Of a DNA stretch of 64,000 nucleotides, positions 16,892 through 25,478 are shown one piece after another; position 1 is the stretch's first letter, and each line of letters begins with the position of its first letter. The stretch is from DTU013 sp964512095 (GTDB lineage Bacteria > Bacillota > Clostridia > Acetivibrionales > DTU013). The notes under the pieces are model-generated. The model made no database searches and was not told where the DNA came from. It saw nothing but the letters and a program-made list of their open reading frames with translations. Where the stretch lies: the NCBI GenBank assembly GCA_964512095.1, contig CAZEIH010000006.1:30356-94355 (forward strand), given 5' to 3'. Made by a program: the position numbers and the translations under genes.

Positions 16892-17893
16892 TCATGATAT
16901 CGTACGTTGTTCATAATGAACTGATGACGACCACTTTCCGCAGCGATCTCCCCATCTTGCCTTAACCACACCGTCCATCATCAGCTCCACTATTTCGCAC
17001 ATACCTGCGCAACCATTACATTCAAAGCTTTTTGTTGTATAATCCCGCTTCATTGCCCCAAAACCGTTGAATTTGGTTGCCGAATTCCTTTCTGTCATTG
17101 CTTTTTGTCTTGCAAATAATGCTGCTCCAAAGGCCCCCATCACAGAGTATTCCTCAGGAATTATTACCCTGACCCCTAACTCCCTTTCAAAGGCAGCCGC
17201 AATTCCCTTATTGGCAGCAACACCGCCCTGAAAAACTACAGGTTCACAGATTTCTTTACCCTTTGCCAGGTTGTTGAGATAATTCCTAACAAGGGCTTCA
17301 CACAGACCGTTAACAATGTCTTCATTGGTGTGGCCTGACTGTTGCTTATGTATCATGTCCGACTCGGCAAAAACAGCACACCTGCCTGCTATCCTGACTG
17401 GTGCAACTGACCTGAGCGCCATATCACCAAACTCCTCAATAGGTACTCCCAGCCTTGCCGCTTGCCTGTCTAAAAACGAACCTGTTCCGGCTGCACATAC
17501 CGTATTCATTGCAAAGTCCTTGACTATACCGTCTCTAAGAACTATTATTTTAGAATCCTGTCCACCTATTTCGAGTATTGTTCTGACTCCGGGCACTATT
17601 GCCTGGGCTGCTACTGCATGAGTTGTTATCTCATTTTTAATAATATCCGCCCCAATTATTACCCCTGCTAGCTCACGACCGCTTCCGGTGACACCCACAC
17701 CAGAAATCGCTGTATAACTGCATTTCTCAGCTATTTCCCTCATTCCTTCAAGCATAGACTGGATTGGCCTACCGCTAGTACGTCTGTATAGCTGTGCACT
17801 TATATGCCCCTCCCGGTCTATAATCACAACATTAGTACTGACAGATCCTACATCAATTCCAAGATAATTCCCCTCCACCTTCGTACTTCTCAC
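16892..17893 (-). CDS. 2-hydroxyacyl-CoA dehydratase activase (BadF/HgdC family ATPase)
   Basis: 333 residues of the ASKHA fold: phosphate-1 loop GIDVGSVSTNVVIIDREG, GVTGSGRELAG, EIGGQDSKII and VVFQGGVAANKGIAAAFE. The two cysteines that bridge a [4Fe-4S] cluster between subunits are in MNTVCAAGTGSF and GRCAVFAESD. Activases use ATP to drive a low-potential electron into a dehydratase or related enzyme. A Cys-rich C-terminal tail (FECNGCAGMCEIVEL ... DRCGKW) is extra. Starts at GTG 17893 and overlaps the upstream gene by 41 nt. Third gene of the activase operon. Confidence 0.88.
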   Translation of the reverse strand: MRSTKVEGNYLGIDVGSVSTNVVIIDREGHISAQLYRRTSGRPIQSMLEGMREIAEKCSYTAISGVGVTGSGRELAGVIIGADIIKNEITTHAVAAQAIVPGVRTILEIGGQDSKIIVLRDGIVKDFAMNTVCAAGTGSFLDRQAARLGVPIEEFGDMALRSVAPVRIAGRCAVFAESDMIHKQQSGHTNEDIVNGLCEALVRNYLNNLAKGKEICEPVVFQGGVAANKGIAAAFERELGVRVIIPEEYSVMGAFGAALFARQKAMTERNSATKFNGFGAMKRDYTTKSFECNGCAGMCEIVELMMDGVVKARWGDRCGKWSSSVHYEQRTIS

Positions 17894-18968
17894 TCTCCCT
17901 TCTTTTTTCCAACATATCTACAAAAGCCTCTACTCTGGTCATATACCCGGCTTCCCCTGTCATTTCATCAATGATAAGCGATAACACAGGTATTCCCATA
18001 TCATTTTCTACTGACGGCAGAAGACTTTCAGCAACAATTTCAGGCATACATGATAATGGGAATATCTGTATGACCCCATCATAACCATATTGTGCATACA
18101 TTGCCGTATGTCCAACAGTCTCCTGAGCATGACCTCCTATCATTGCACCCAACCAAGGCTTTGCCTCTTTTGCATACCGCATGTCTCTGGGCAGATGCAG
18201 GCCTTTTTTTATCATGTGCTCAATTATCCAATTGCTTACAGTGACTTTCCTGTCTACCTCCACACCAAGTCTGCCAAGCCTTTGTTGTATCTCAAAGCTG
18301 GCGAAATGCTCAATGCCTGTATATATTTCTCCAACAATACCAACCTTTAGGGGACTTTCGTCTGTTCTGAGTTTGATGGAGCGCAATTCAAATTCCGTTT
18401 TCTTCAAAAGCCCCATTATACCTTTTGTACCTTTTGTAACAAGGGCCTTCTCTCTGAAGCCTCTGTATACTCTGTCAGTGCTACCTTGCTCTATTTCCCG
18501 GGCTCTTATCCTAAAGGACAGCATTTCAATTTCATCAGTATACTTTGCTATTTTTACTGCTCTCCAAAGGATTCTAGGGAGCCTAATCAAATCGGCAGTG
18601 CCGGGCACTATTCTGCGAACCCTTTTATAAAGGTCTTTAACTCCACGGGTTGCCTCAAGGGTGATTATCTCCATATCATAGCCTGCACCCTGTAGTATTT
18701 CCTTATGCAGCTGAGAGTAGTACCCGAAGCGGCAAGGTCCACAGCCCCCTGCCATCAGAATTGTATCAGCACCCATTTCATACGCCTGTAGGTAGTTTCC
18801 GATGTTAATTTTTAAAGGAAGGCAAACCATTTCAGGCACATGTCTAGTTCCCAGCTCTAGAGCCTTTTTGTTGTTGAAGGGCGGGATGACATAATCTATA
18901 CCCAGATCATCCAATATTGATTTGACACATATATATGTATTACCCAGATGCGGAAATGTAATTTTCAT
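17853..18968 (-). CDS. Acyl-CoA dehydratase activase-associated protein (HgdB/DUF2229-like)
   Basis: 371 residues from ATG 18968 (reading MKITFPHLGNTYICVKSIL); the longer reading from 19043 lies within the upstream gene. It carries the cysteine pattern expected for Fe-S binding (EMVCLPLKINIGNYLQ, MAGGCGPCRFGYYSQ, IFPLSCMPEIVAESLL) and the segment IDEMTGEAGYMTRVEAFVDML. It is the middle gene of a set in which two HgdB/DUF2229-like proteins precede the ATPase. In many other anaerobes these parts form one giant polypeptide. The substrate of the system is unknown. Confidence 0.85.
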   Translation of the reverse strand: MKITFPHLGNTYICVKSILDDLGIDYVIPPFNNKKALELGTRHVPEMVCLPLKINIGNYLQAYEMGADTILMAGGCGPCRFGYYSQLHKEILQGAGYDMEIITLEATRGVKDLYKRVRRIVPGTADLIRLPRILWRAVKIAKYTDEIEMLSFRIRAREIEQGSTDRVYRGFREKALVTKGTKGIMGLLKKTEFELRSIKLRTDESPLKVGIVGEIYTGIEHFASFEIQQRLGRLGVEVDRKVTVSNWIIEHMIKKGLHLPRDMRYAKEAKPWLGAMIGGHAQETVGHTAMYAQYGYDGVIQIFPLSCMPEIVAESLLPSVENDMGIPVLSLIIDEMTGEAGYMTRVEAFVDMLEKRRESEKYEGGGELSWN

Positions 18969-20203
18969 TCTGACTTCTCCATTGCAGCATATCGACGAAG
19001 GCCTCCAGCCTTGTATTGAAGCCTGCTTCGCCTGAATGCTCATCTATTGATATTGTAATAAATGGCAGGCTGTACTTCCTTCTGATGTTTCGTTCTATAA
19101 GATCATTCACAAATGAATCTATGCCACAGCCAAAGCTCGTAACACATATAAACCCATCCACCATGCCTACTTCAGCCATATATAGAGCGGCTCCGTATGC
19201 CTTCCTGCCATAGTTCCAAAACATCGGCTTGTCCAGCTTCCCCGCCTGCGCATTGATTTCACTCTCCTCAATCATCTCCATGGTCCTAACCTGAGCCCCA
19301 TACTTCTCCAGCTTCCCCAGCAGATCCATGCTAATATACCTATCGTATATATTATACGAGTGCCCAATCACCCCAATCCGTTGGGAATTCCTTTGGGAAT
19401 TCCTTTGGGGACAGTTCTCACCTTCCGGATGACCAACCACCTCAATCCGCCGGGNNNNNNNNNNNNNNNNNNNNNNNNNNNNNNNNNNNNNNNNNNNNNN
19501 NNNNNNNNNNNNNNNNNNNNNNNNNNNNNNNNNNNNNNNNNNNNNNNNNNNNNNTCCTTTGGGGACAGTTCTCACCTTCCGGATGACCAACCGTTGCAAT
19601 CCGCTGGGAATTCCTTTGGGGACAGTTCTCACCTTCCGGATGACCAACCACCTCAATCCGTTGAGGACTCCTTTGGGGACAGTTCTCACCTTCTGAACTC
19701 CTATATAAAAAAGAGCAGTTCTCGTTCTGCTGATATTCTAGTGCCCTCCAATACGCCTTTACCGCCTTCCGCCTATCAACTCCCAACATAGCTCCAGCTT
19801 GCACTGCTGCTACTAGTCCTCCCTTTTTGGAGCTCCTCATATTAACCTCGGTATCTATCAATACTGGTAGGTCCTTTAGCGTATGTCGTATCATATCAGG
19901 CAGTCCACCAAATTCAGGACATATATATTCATTTTTTGATATGCTTGTGAACCTGGGCACCAAGATATAGTCCACCTTACCCTTTAGGTTAATCACATGC
20001 CCGTAAAATAGCTTTATTGGCAGGCATGCTTCATCAACGCAGGCCTTAACTCCATCGTCCAAAATACGTTTATTGGTTTGTTCGGAAACTATGACTTCAG
20101 CTCCTAATTCACTGAAAAACTTCTCCCAAAAGGATATGAATTTATAGTAGAACAGGCTTCTAGGTATTCCTATTTTTACACACAAAAGTTTAACACCCCT
20201 CAT
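18940..20203 (-). CDS. DUF2229/HgdB-like activase-associated protein, interrupted by repeat array and assembly gap
   Basis: The N-terminal part (from ATG 20203: KIGIPRSLFYYKFISFWEKF, ACLPIKLFYGHV, GAMLGVDRRKAVKAYWRAL) and the C-terminal part (GVIGHSYNIYDRYISMDLL, VTSFGCGIDSFVNDLIER, ISIDEHSGEAGFNTRLEAFVDML) together make a complete DUF2229 protein. Between them sits a tandem array of 19-residue units containing EVVGHPEGENCPQR and the 100-N gap at 19455-19554. The frames on either side differ only because the gap length is arbitrary. Conserved cysteines suggest Fe-S binding. It is first in the activase operon and ends inside the start of the next gene. Confidence 0.8.
19375..19700. repeat. 57-bp in-frame tandem repeat containing the GTCCCC word
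   Basis: The 57-bp unit contains TTTGGGGACAGTTCTCACC followed by TTCCGGATGACCAACC. There are about three copies after the gap and one to two before it; the 100-N run at 19455-19554 interrupts the array, so the true copy number is unknown. The unit is 19 codons. The embedded GGGGACAGTTCTCAC is shared with other arrays in the window. Confidence 0.9.
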
Positions 20204-20296
20204 AAAAAAAGTTTAATTGTCATCTCGTATTATTGACAAATAGGATGAGTTTATACAGAAGCATGGGAATAGGCCTCTCTCTATATTTAAGCAGGG

Positions 20297-20453
20297 GCAC
20301 ACCTTATATGCACAGAACGTAGAACTGATATCAGCAGAGCTATCAAACTCATGGTGGACGGGCACATCTCATATACACAGAAAGTTGAACGCAACTCGAC
20401 ACGCAGATTGTGTCGCTGATTGAAACGAATATCTCATATACATAAAGTAGAAC
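20297..20453. repeat. Degenerate ~65-bp repeat, three copies
   Basis: Three diverged copies of a unit starting CACMTCTCATATACACAGAA (20299, 20363 and about 20430). It lies in the 430-bp gap between fba and the DUF2229 gene, which otherwise holds a dispersed-element fragment (20487-20515) and the fba terminator. No gene is visible here. Confidence 0.65.
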
Positions 20454-20486
20454 TAGCTACATAGGCAACTGGAATAAGATGAGAAA

Positions 20487-20515
20487 ATAGGGGAAGAGGT
20501 CAACGTATTCTGAAG
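20487..20515. repeat. Dispersed palindromic element, end fragment E
   Basis: AGAGGTCAACGTATTCTGAA followed by GACATAAACAAA matches the 3' end of the 125-bp element. Confidence 0.55.
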
Positions 20516-20524
20516 ACATAAACA

Positions 20525-20553
20525 AATAATCCGGCATCTGTTTAGGATGCCGG
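20525..20553 (-). terminator. Terminator of fba
   Basis: Minus strand CCGGCATC / GATGCCGG with a 7-nt loop followed by ATTATTTGTTT, about 80 nt after the fba stop. Confidence 0.7.
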
Positions 20554-20636
20554 ACTATATTCTGACTAGTAAAGAACTACATATGGTCTGTCTCTAAGCT
20601 TTACATTGAAATATTAGACACATCCCAGTATCTCGC

Positions 20637-21566
20637 TTAGGCCTTGCCGTCGCAGCCAAGAACATTGACGATCTTGTTCGTTACAAGCTCCTTGATGGCC
20701 TGTCTAGCAGGTCCAAGGTACTGTCTGGGATCGAAGTGCTCAGGATGCTGTACGAAGTATTCTCTGATGGTTGCAGTCATAGCAAGCCTCAGGTCGGAGT
20801 CTATGTTGATTTTGCAGACTGCAGATCTTGCTGCCTGTCTAAGCATTTCTTCCGGAACGCCCTTTGCACCTGGCATATCTCCGCCGTTTTTATTAATCTT
20901 CTCAACCAATTCAGGTATTACTGAGGAAGCACCGTGAAGAACTATCGGGAATCCCGGCAATCTTTTTGAAACTTCATCCAGTATGTCGAATCTAAGCATT
21001 GCTTCGCCTTTAAATTTGAATGCGCCATGGCTTGTGCCTATAGCGATGGCCAGTGAGTCAACGCCGGTCTTGCTGACGAATTCTTCAACTTCCTCAGGCC
21101 TTGTATACGATGCGTCCGCAGCCGATACATTAACGTCATCCTCAATACCGGCAAGTCTGCCGAGTTCGCCTTCTACCACTACGCCGTGAGCATGGGCATA
21201 TTCAACGACCTGCTTGGTCAGCTTGATGTTTTCTTCAAATGAATGATGTGAACCGTCGATCATAACTGACGTAAAACCACCATCAATACAAGATTTGCAC
21301 AGTTCGAAGGTATCACCGTGATCAAGATGCAGACAAATCGGTAGCCCTGTTTCAGCAACGGCTGCTTCGACCAATTTCATAAGGTATGTGTGATTGGCAT
21401 ATTTTCTAGCTCCAGAGGATACTTGCAAAATCAGAGGAGCATTGACTTCCTTTGCGGCTTCTGTGATTCCCTGCACGATTTCCATGTTGTTCACATTGAA
21501 AGCGCCAATAGCGTATCCGCCTTCATAAGCCTTCTTGAACATTTCAGTTGATGTAACCAATGGCAT
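20637..21566 (-). CDS. fba: Class II fructose-1,6-bisphosphate aldolase
   Basis: 309 residues. Zinc and substrate motifs are PICLHLDHGDTFELCKSCID, VEGELGRLAGIEDDVNV, AIGTSHGAFKF and VLHGASSVI. It cleaves fructose 1,6-bisphosphate in glycolysis, using a divalent metal. The ATG at 21566 has AAGGAG upstream. The region of the start codon and ribosome binding site (about 21527-21583) is repeated at 21684-21740 across a 100-N gap, so the true upstream sequence is uncertain. It pairs functionally with the PPi-phosphofructokinase gene that begins 470 bp away on the other strand. Confidence 0.95.
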   Translation of the reverse strand: MPLVTSTEMFKKAYEGGYAIGAFNVNNMEIVQGITEAAKEVNAPLILQVSSGARKYANHTYLMKLVEAAVAETGLPICLHLDHGDTFELCKSCIDGGFTSVMIDGSHHSFEENIKLTKQVVEYAHAHGVVVEGELGRLAGIEDDVNVSAADASYTRPEEVEEFVSKTGVDSLAIAIGTSHGAFKFKGEAMLRFDILDEVSKRLPGFPIVLHGASSVIPELVEKINKNGGDMPGAKGVPEEMLRQAARSAVCKINIDSDLRLAMTATIREYFVQHPEHFDPRQYLGPARQAIKELVTNKIVNVLGCDGKA

Positions 21567-21740
21567 AAAAACAACTCCTTTTTNNNNNNNNNNNNNNNNN
21601 NNNNNNNNNNNNNNNNNNNNNNNNNNNNNNNNNNNNNNNNNNNNNNNNNNNNNNNNNNNNNNNNNNNNNNNNNNNNNNNNNNNGCCTTCTTGAACATTTC
21701 AGTTGATGTAACCAATGGCATAAAAACAACTCCTTTTTCT
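21527..21740. repeat. Duplicated fba start region flanking an assembly gap
   Basis: GCCTTCTTGAACATTTCAGT through AACAACTCCTTTTT occurs at 21527-21583 and again at 21684-21740, separated by 100 N (21584-21683). Either unmerged overlapping contig ends or a real tandem duplication. The remainder up to the pfp promoter (21741-21979) contains AT-rich sequence with no gene. Confidence 0.85.
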
Positions 21741-21979
21741 ATATAATATAATATTGCATACTTAACGATAGAATATGTAATGTCACAACGCATCAATTTA
21801 CCTTAGCTTTGTTGCGTTCCAATGAGGCGGAAGATACACTATCCGTCTCGTTACAAATTTATCATATTAATTTTATCAGATTTCATTCATAAATCAAGTT
21901 TATTTTACCCAAATAACGGCTAATTAACTATTCTCCCTAATACTAGCTAGCAGTAAGTTAAGAAATTACTCATCTTTAA

Positions 21980-22008
21980 TTGCAATTTGCCACATCTTGT
22001 GTTATATT
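21980..22008 (+). promoter_or_regulatory. Promoter of the PPi-phosphofructokinase gene
   Basis: TTGCAA (21980-21985), 17 nt, TATATT (22003-22008), about 30 nt before the start codon. Confidence 0.6.
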
Positions 22009-22038
22009 TTACTTTGATTTCTATCAGGAGGTATAATT

Positions 22039-23286
22039 ATGAGCGATCTAAAAGGAGCAGCAATTTTTGGCCAATCAGGCGGACCGACTTCGGTTATTAA
22101 CGCTAGTGCTGCAGGCGTTTTTCAGGAAGCATTGAAACAGGGAGCCATTACAGCTGTATATGGCGCAGCACATGGTATTAGAGGTATCCTCGAAGAAAAA
22201 TTCTATGATATGAGCAAGGAAGACCAGCATGAACTGGATCTTTTGAAGACCACTCCTTCCTCTGCTCTGGGTTCTGTTCGTTATAAGCTAAAAAATGCAG
22301 AAGATGATGATACAGATTACAAGAGACTGCTGGAAGTTTTCAAGAAGTATGATATCAGGTATTTCTTCTATAATGGCGGAAATGACTCAATGGATACCTG
22401 CAACAAAATAAGCAAATTCATGCAGAAGTCAGGCTATGAATGCAGAGTCATGGGCGTGCCGAAGACTATCGATAACGATCTGTGGGGAACTGACCATTGC
22501 CCAGGCTATGCTAGCGCAGCGAAATACATCGCTACTTCCACTATGGAAGTTTACCACGACGCCAGAGTTTATGACAAAGGAATGATCACTGTCCTTGAAA
22601 TTATGGGAAGGAATGCTGGATGGCTTACTGCCTCCGCCGCCTTGGCTGCCTATGCTGGCTTTGGCCCTGACCTAATCTATTTGCCAGAAATCCCATTCGA
22701 TATGGATAAATTCGTTGCTGAGACAATGGATGTGTATAAGAAAAATAACAATGTCATTATCGCTGTTTCCGAAGGTATCAGGGATAAGGATGGCACATAC
22801 ATTTCAGAATACGGTTCAGATCTTGCAAAGAATAAGGATGCTTTTGGACATGCTCAGTTGGGCGGTCTTGCATCTACCCTTGCAAACATTCTGCAGGAAA
22901 AAACCGGTGCAAAGGTTCGAGGAATCGAATTCAGTCTACTTCAGAGATGTGCTGCACATTTAGGTTCACTAACTGATGTCAACGAAGCTTACATGGCAGG
23001 CCAGATGGCAGTCAGGTTTGCAGTTGAGGGAAAGACTGATTACATGGTGGCATTTGAAAGAGCCGCAGGACCTGAATACAAATGCAATGTCAAGCTAATC
23101 AACCTCACTGAGGTTGCCAACGCAGAGAAAAAGATCCCCCGCGAATGGATAAACGAAGCAGGCAACGGTCTGAAGCAGGAATTCATCGACTATGCTCTGC
23201 CACTGATTCAGGGAGCTTCAACTCCTCCGCTGGAAAATGGCTTGCCCAGGTTTGCAAAGCTTAAGAAGGTTTTGGCAACCAAATAA
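22039..23286 (+). CDS. pfp: Pyrophosphate-dependent 6-phosphofructokinase
   Basis: 415 residues of the PFK family. The N-terminal loop is GQSGGPTSVINASAAG, the phosphoryl-donor segment is FYNGGNDSMDTCNK, the catalytic region is PKTIDNDLWGTDHCPGYASA (the TIDND motif) and a later motif is EIMGRNAGWLTASAAL. The GGNDS sequence with Asp in the donor loop and the overall length fit the PPi-using group. It uses pyrophosphate instead of ATP and is reversible, a known energy-saving feature of cellulolytic clostridia. AGGAGGT precedes the ATG. Monocistronic: it has its own promoter and terminator. Confidence 0.9.
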   Translation: MSDLKGAAIFGQSGGPTSVINASAAGVFQEALKQGAITAVYGAAHGIRGILEEKFYDMSKEDQHELDLLKTTPSSALGSVRYKLKNAEDDDTDYKRLLEVFKKYDIRYFFYNGGNDSMDTCNKISKFMQKSGYECRVMGVPKTIDNDLWGTDHCPGYASAAKYIATSTMEVYHDARVYDKGMITVLEIMGRNAGWLTASAALAAYAGFGPDLIYLPEIPFDMDKFVAETMDVYKKNNNVIIAVSEGIRDKDGTYISEYGSDLAKNKDAFGHAQLGGLASTLANILQEKTGAKVRGIEFSLLQRCAAHLGSLTDVNEAYMAGQMAVRFAVEGKTDYMVAFERAAGPEYKCNVKLINLTEVANAEKKIPREWINEAGNGLKQEFIDYALPLIQGASTPPLENGLPRFAKLKKVLATK

Positions 23287-23344
23287 AAATTGCTTTAAAA
23301 TGCTAAAGCTATCTCAGTAATTTATAACTAAAAAGAACAAACAG

Positions 23345-23376
23345 CCTCACTGGATTAGTTATTCAGTGAGGTTTTT
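23345..23376 (+). terminator. Terminator of the PPi-phosphofructokinase gene
   Basis: CCTCACTG / CAGTGAGG stem with 11-nt loop followed by TTTTTG, 58 nt after the stop codon. Confidence 0.9.
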
Positions 23377-23425
23377 GTATATTTCTACATATTAACCCTT
23401 TTTTATTCTCTTCGTAAAGTCATCT

Positions 23426-24259
23426 TTAAGCCGATATTTCGATGTAACGCATTACAATAATCTGTATTATGGGAGCAATCAGTATAACAATTGCAATCAA
23501 ACATCTTATCAAACCGACCCGGGTATGTTTAACTTCAACACTTAATTTCTTGTCCCATTTTGTTATCTTATTGTTTTTTAAGTAGAAGTATGACATTATG
23601 TATGTCACAAACGATAAAACTGGAATTCCTAATCCTTCGCCATAAATCCAAACACCAAGTACACGCTTCAAAGATGTTTTAGTATTTAGTCTTGTCCTAT
23701 CACAATTTCCAACATGAATATTTAGTAACCACTTACCAAAAGTATATCCAAACTTTGATATGGCAAAGCCTTCAACAAATATCCATAGCGCATAAATTAC
23801 TGCATTTATGACATAACCATTTGCTATGGATAACAAGTCCTCATAGGTGCTAATAGAAATCAGCTTAAGAAGCTCTCTTATCAAAAATCCCCATATAAAT
23901 ATATCTATACTCCTTGCAAATAATCTTACCCACGGCCTCACTGAACTTTTTTTTTGTCTATTTTCCAGAATCTTATCTCGATATTCATATATACTTTCAT
24001 ACCCACCTGAACTGCTATACAATTCATTATATACTGGAATACTTGAGCTATCCTCGTTGACTTGAATGCCAGAATCATCTTTGGGTTTGGGTTCATTAAA
24101 AACACTATCATAATCAATGCCTCTTTTTTGCAAAATACTTTTCGCAATGTCGATGGCTTTAGGCTCATATTCCTCATAATCTACTGTAACAATTTTAATA
24201 AGTGTCTCGTCATTCAGCAAATCCATTCTTTCTTCTATTTCACTTAAGTAATTTTGCAT
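23426..24259 (-). CDS. RDD-family membrane protein with N-terminal cytosolic domain
   Basis: 277 residues from ATG 24259 (GAGGT 5 nt upstream). The first ~100 residues are soluble and acidic, with a YEPKAIDIAKSILQKRGIDY pattern seen in several clostridial proteins that monitor growth or stress. The remainder is an RDD domain with four membrane helices (VRPWVRLFARSIDIFIWGF; the conserved Arg and Asp are in the first helix). RDD proteins have been proposed as Na+/H+ or compatible-solute transporters, without general proof. It stands alone. Confidence 0.78.
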   Translation of the reverse strand: MQNYLSEIEERMDLLNDETLIKIVTVDYEEYEPKAIDIAKSILQKRGIDYDSVFNEPKPKDDSGIQVNEDSSSIPVYNELYSSSGGYESIYEYRDKILENRQKKSSVRPWVRLFARSIDIFIWGFLIRELLKLISISTYEDLLSIANGYVINAVIYALWIFVEGFAISKFGYTFGKWLLNIHVGNCDRTRLNTKTSLKRVLGVWIYGEGLGIPVLSFVTYIMSYFYLKNNKITKWDKKLSVEVKHTRVGLIRCLIAIVILIAPIIQIIVMRYIEISA

Positions 24260-24594
24260 TTCTACCTCACAATCCAAAAGTTTATCTCGAAATAATTCTA
24301 CAGCAGCTATAGTCTCCTTGAGTTACCCACTTCAATGATAAATCTGGTAATCCAACGCAATAAACTGCACTACCAACTGCAATATATATTCAATCTTCGA
24401 TTTTAATAAACGATTCCTCTCCGATCCTCGTAGGGCTCCCACTACCTAATAATACTGCGCTCTCCAGTAAATCAACAATCCATAAATAGCCCCTGCTATT
24501 ACATAATTATACATAAACTGTTGCGGAGTGTAAATATCTAGAAATAGATGTTATTTTATGCTTGTTTTTATGCTTTGGGAACATATCTGGCAAT
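24260..24594. other. Gene-free intergenic region
   Basis: AT-rich sequence upstream of the RDD gene; no ORF with a ribosome binding site, no RNA gene and no clear repeat seen. Confidence 0.5.
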
Positions 24595-24642
24595 AAAAAA
24601 GGACGTCTTAACGCTACATAATATACACGTCAAATACGTCCT
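24595..24642 (-). terminator. Terminator of the flavin reductase gene
   Basis: Minus strand AGGACGT / ACGTCCT outer stem with an inner GACGTGTAT/ATGTAGCGTT stem, followed by T6. It lies 65 nt after the stop codon. Confidence 0.8.
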
Positions 24643-24706
24643 GATCCAAATTATTTCACAACTCAAATTTCAAAATTTCTCAAAAAACAGCATGGCTCAA
24701 AATATA

Positions 24707-25285
24707 TTATCTCACAATATTCTTTTTCTTTGCTACCGAGTAGCCAAAGAAACCCAGCTCCTTGCCCAATGACCAATACTTGCCATGGGAGTAGCAAATA
24801 AGATCCGCTTTTTCAAGTACTAGCTTGCCCTTCTCATCAAGTAGCGAATCCTCCGCTTGAACTGCTACAATCTCCGCTATGAACATATCATGGCTTCCAA
24901 GTTCCAGCACATTTTTCACGACGCACTCTAGTGCTACTGGACTCTCCTTTATTATTGGTACATCGATTACTGATGCTTTTTCTGGAGTTAAGCCTGTCAA
25001 TTTAAACTTATCAGTGTCCCTGCCTGATTTAACGCCGCATAAGTCAGTTGCATAAACTGTTTTCTGTGTCGCTAGATTTACAGCAAACTGCCCTCTATCC
25101 TTGATAAGTTTATGAGAATATCTTTCTTTTCTCACGGATATAGACAACATGGGTGGTTCAGAATTTATCGTCCCAGCCCATCCCACTGTAATGATGTTCG
25201 GATTTCCTTCAGCATCTGCACTTGTCACCATCACAATAGGTACAGGATTAAGCAATGTTGACGGCTTCCATATTTGCTTCGACAT
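24707..25285 (-). CDS. Flavin reductase-like (flavoredoxin-type) FMN-binding protein
   Basis: 192 residues from ATG 25285, preceded by GGAGGT. The split-barrel flavin fold is indicated by NPVPIVMVTSADAEGNPNII, VGWAGTINSEPPMLSISVRK, GQFAVNLATQ, ALECVVKNVLELGSHDMFIA and KADLICYSHGKYWSLGKELG. Members bind FMN and transfer electrons from NAD(P)H or act as flavoredoxins in anaerobes. It appears monocistronic, so its partner cannot be inferred. Confidence 0.88.
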   Translation of the reverse strand: MSKQIWKPSTLLNPVPIVMVTSADAEGNPNIITVGWAGTINSEPPMLSISVRKERYSHKLIKDRGQFAVNLATQKTVYATDLCGVKSGRDTDKFKLTGLTPEKASVIDVPIIKESPVALECVVKNVLELGSHDMFIAEIVAVQAEDSLLDEKGKLVLEKADLICYSHGKYWSLGKELGFFGYSVAKKKNIVR

Positions 25286-25478
25286 TATCGATACCTCCAC
25301 ATATAGTTATATTATTAGGTTAGTAGTCCTTCTAAACAGTAATTATCTCTTATAGTATTCAATAAATATGTTTCTGATTCCTTTATGAGCCGTGTTCAGG
25401 CTTTATCTATGTCTCAGTACATTTTTTAGTATTTCCATGCTTCAATTGATACAAGATATCTGTCCCCTTTTCCACTTG

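Noticed and set aside
18940..20203. A genuine frameshift in the DUF2229 gene
   Set aside because: The frame change falls exactly at the 100-N gap, whose length is arbitrary; the same applies to 34431-34530 in the HATPase gene.
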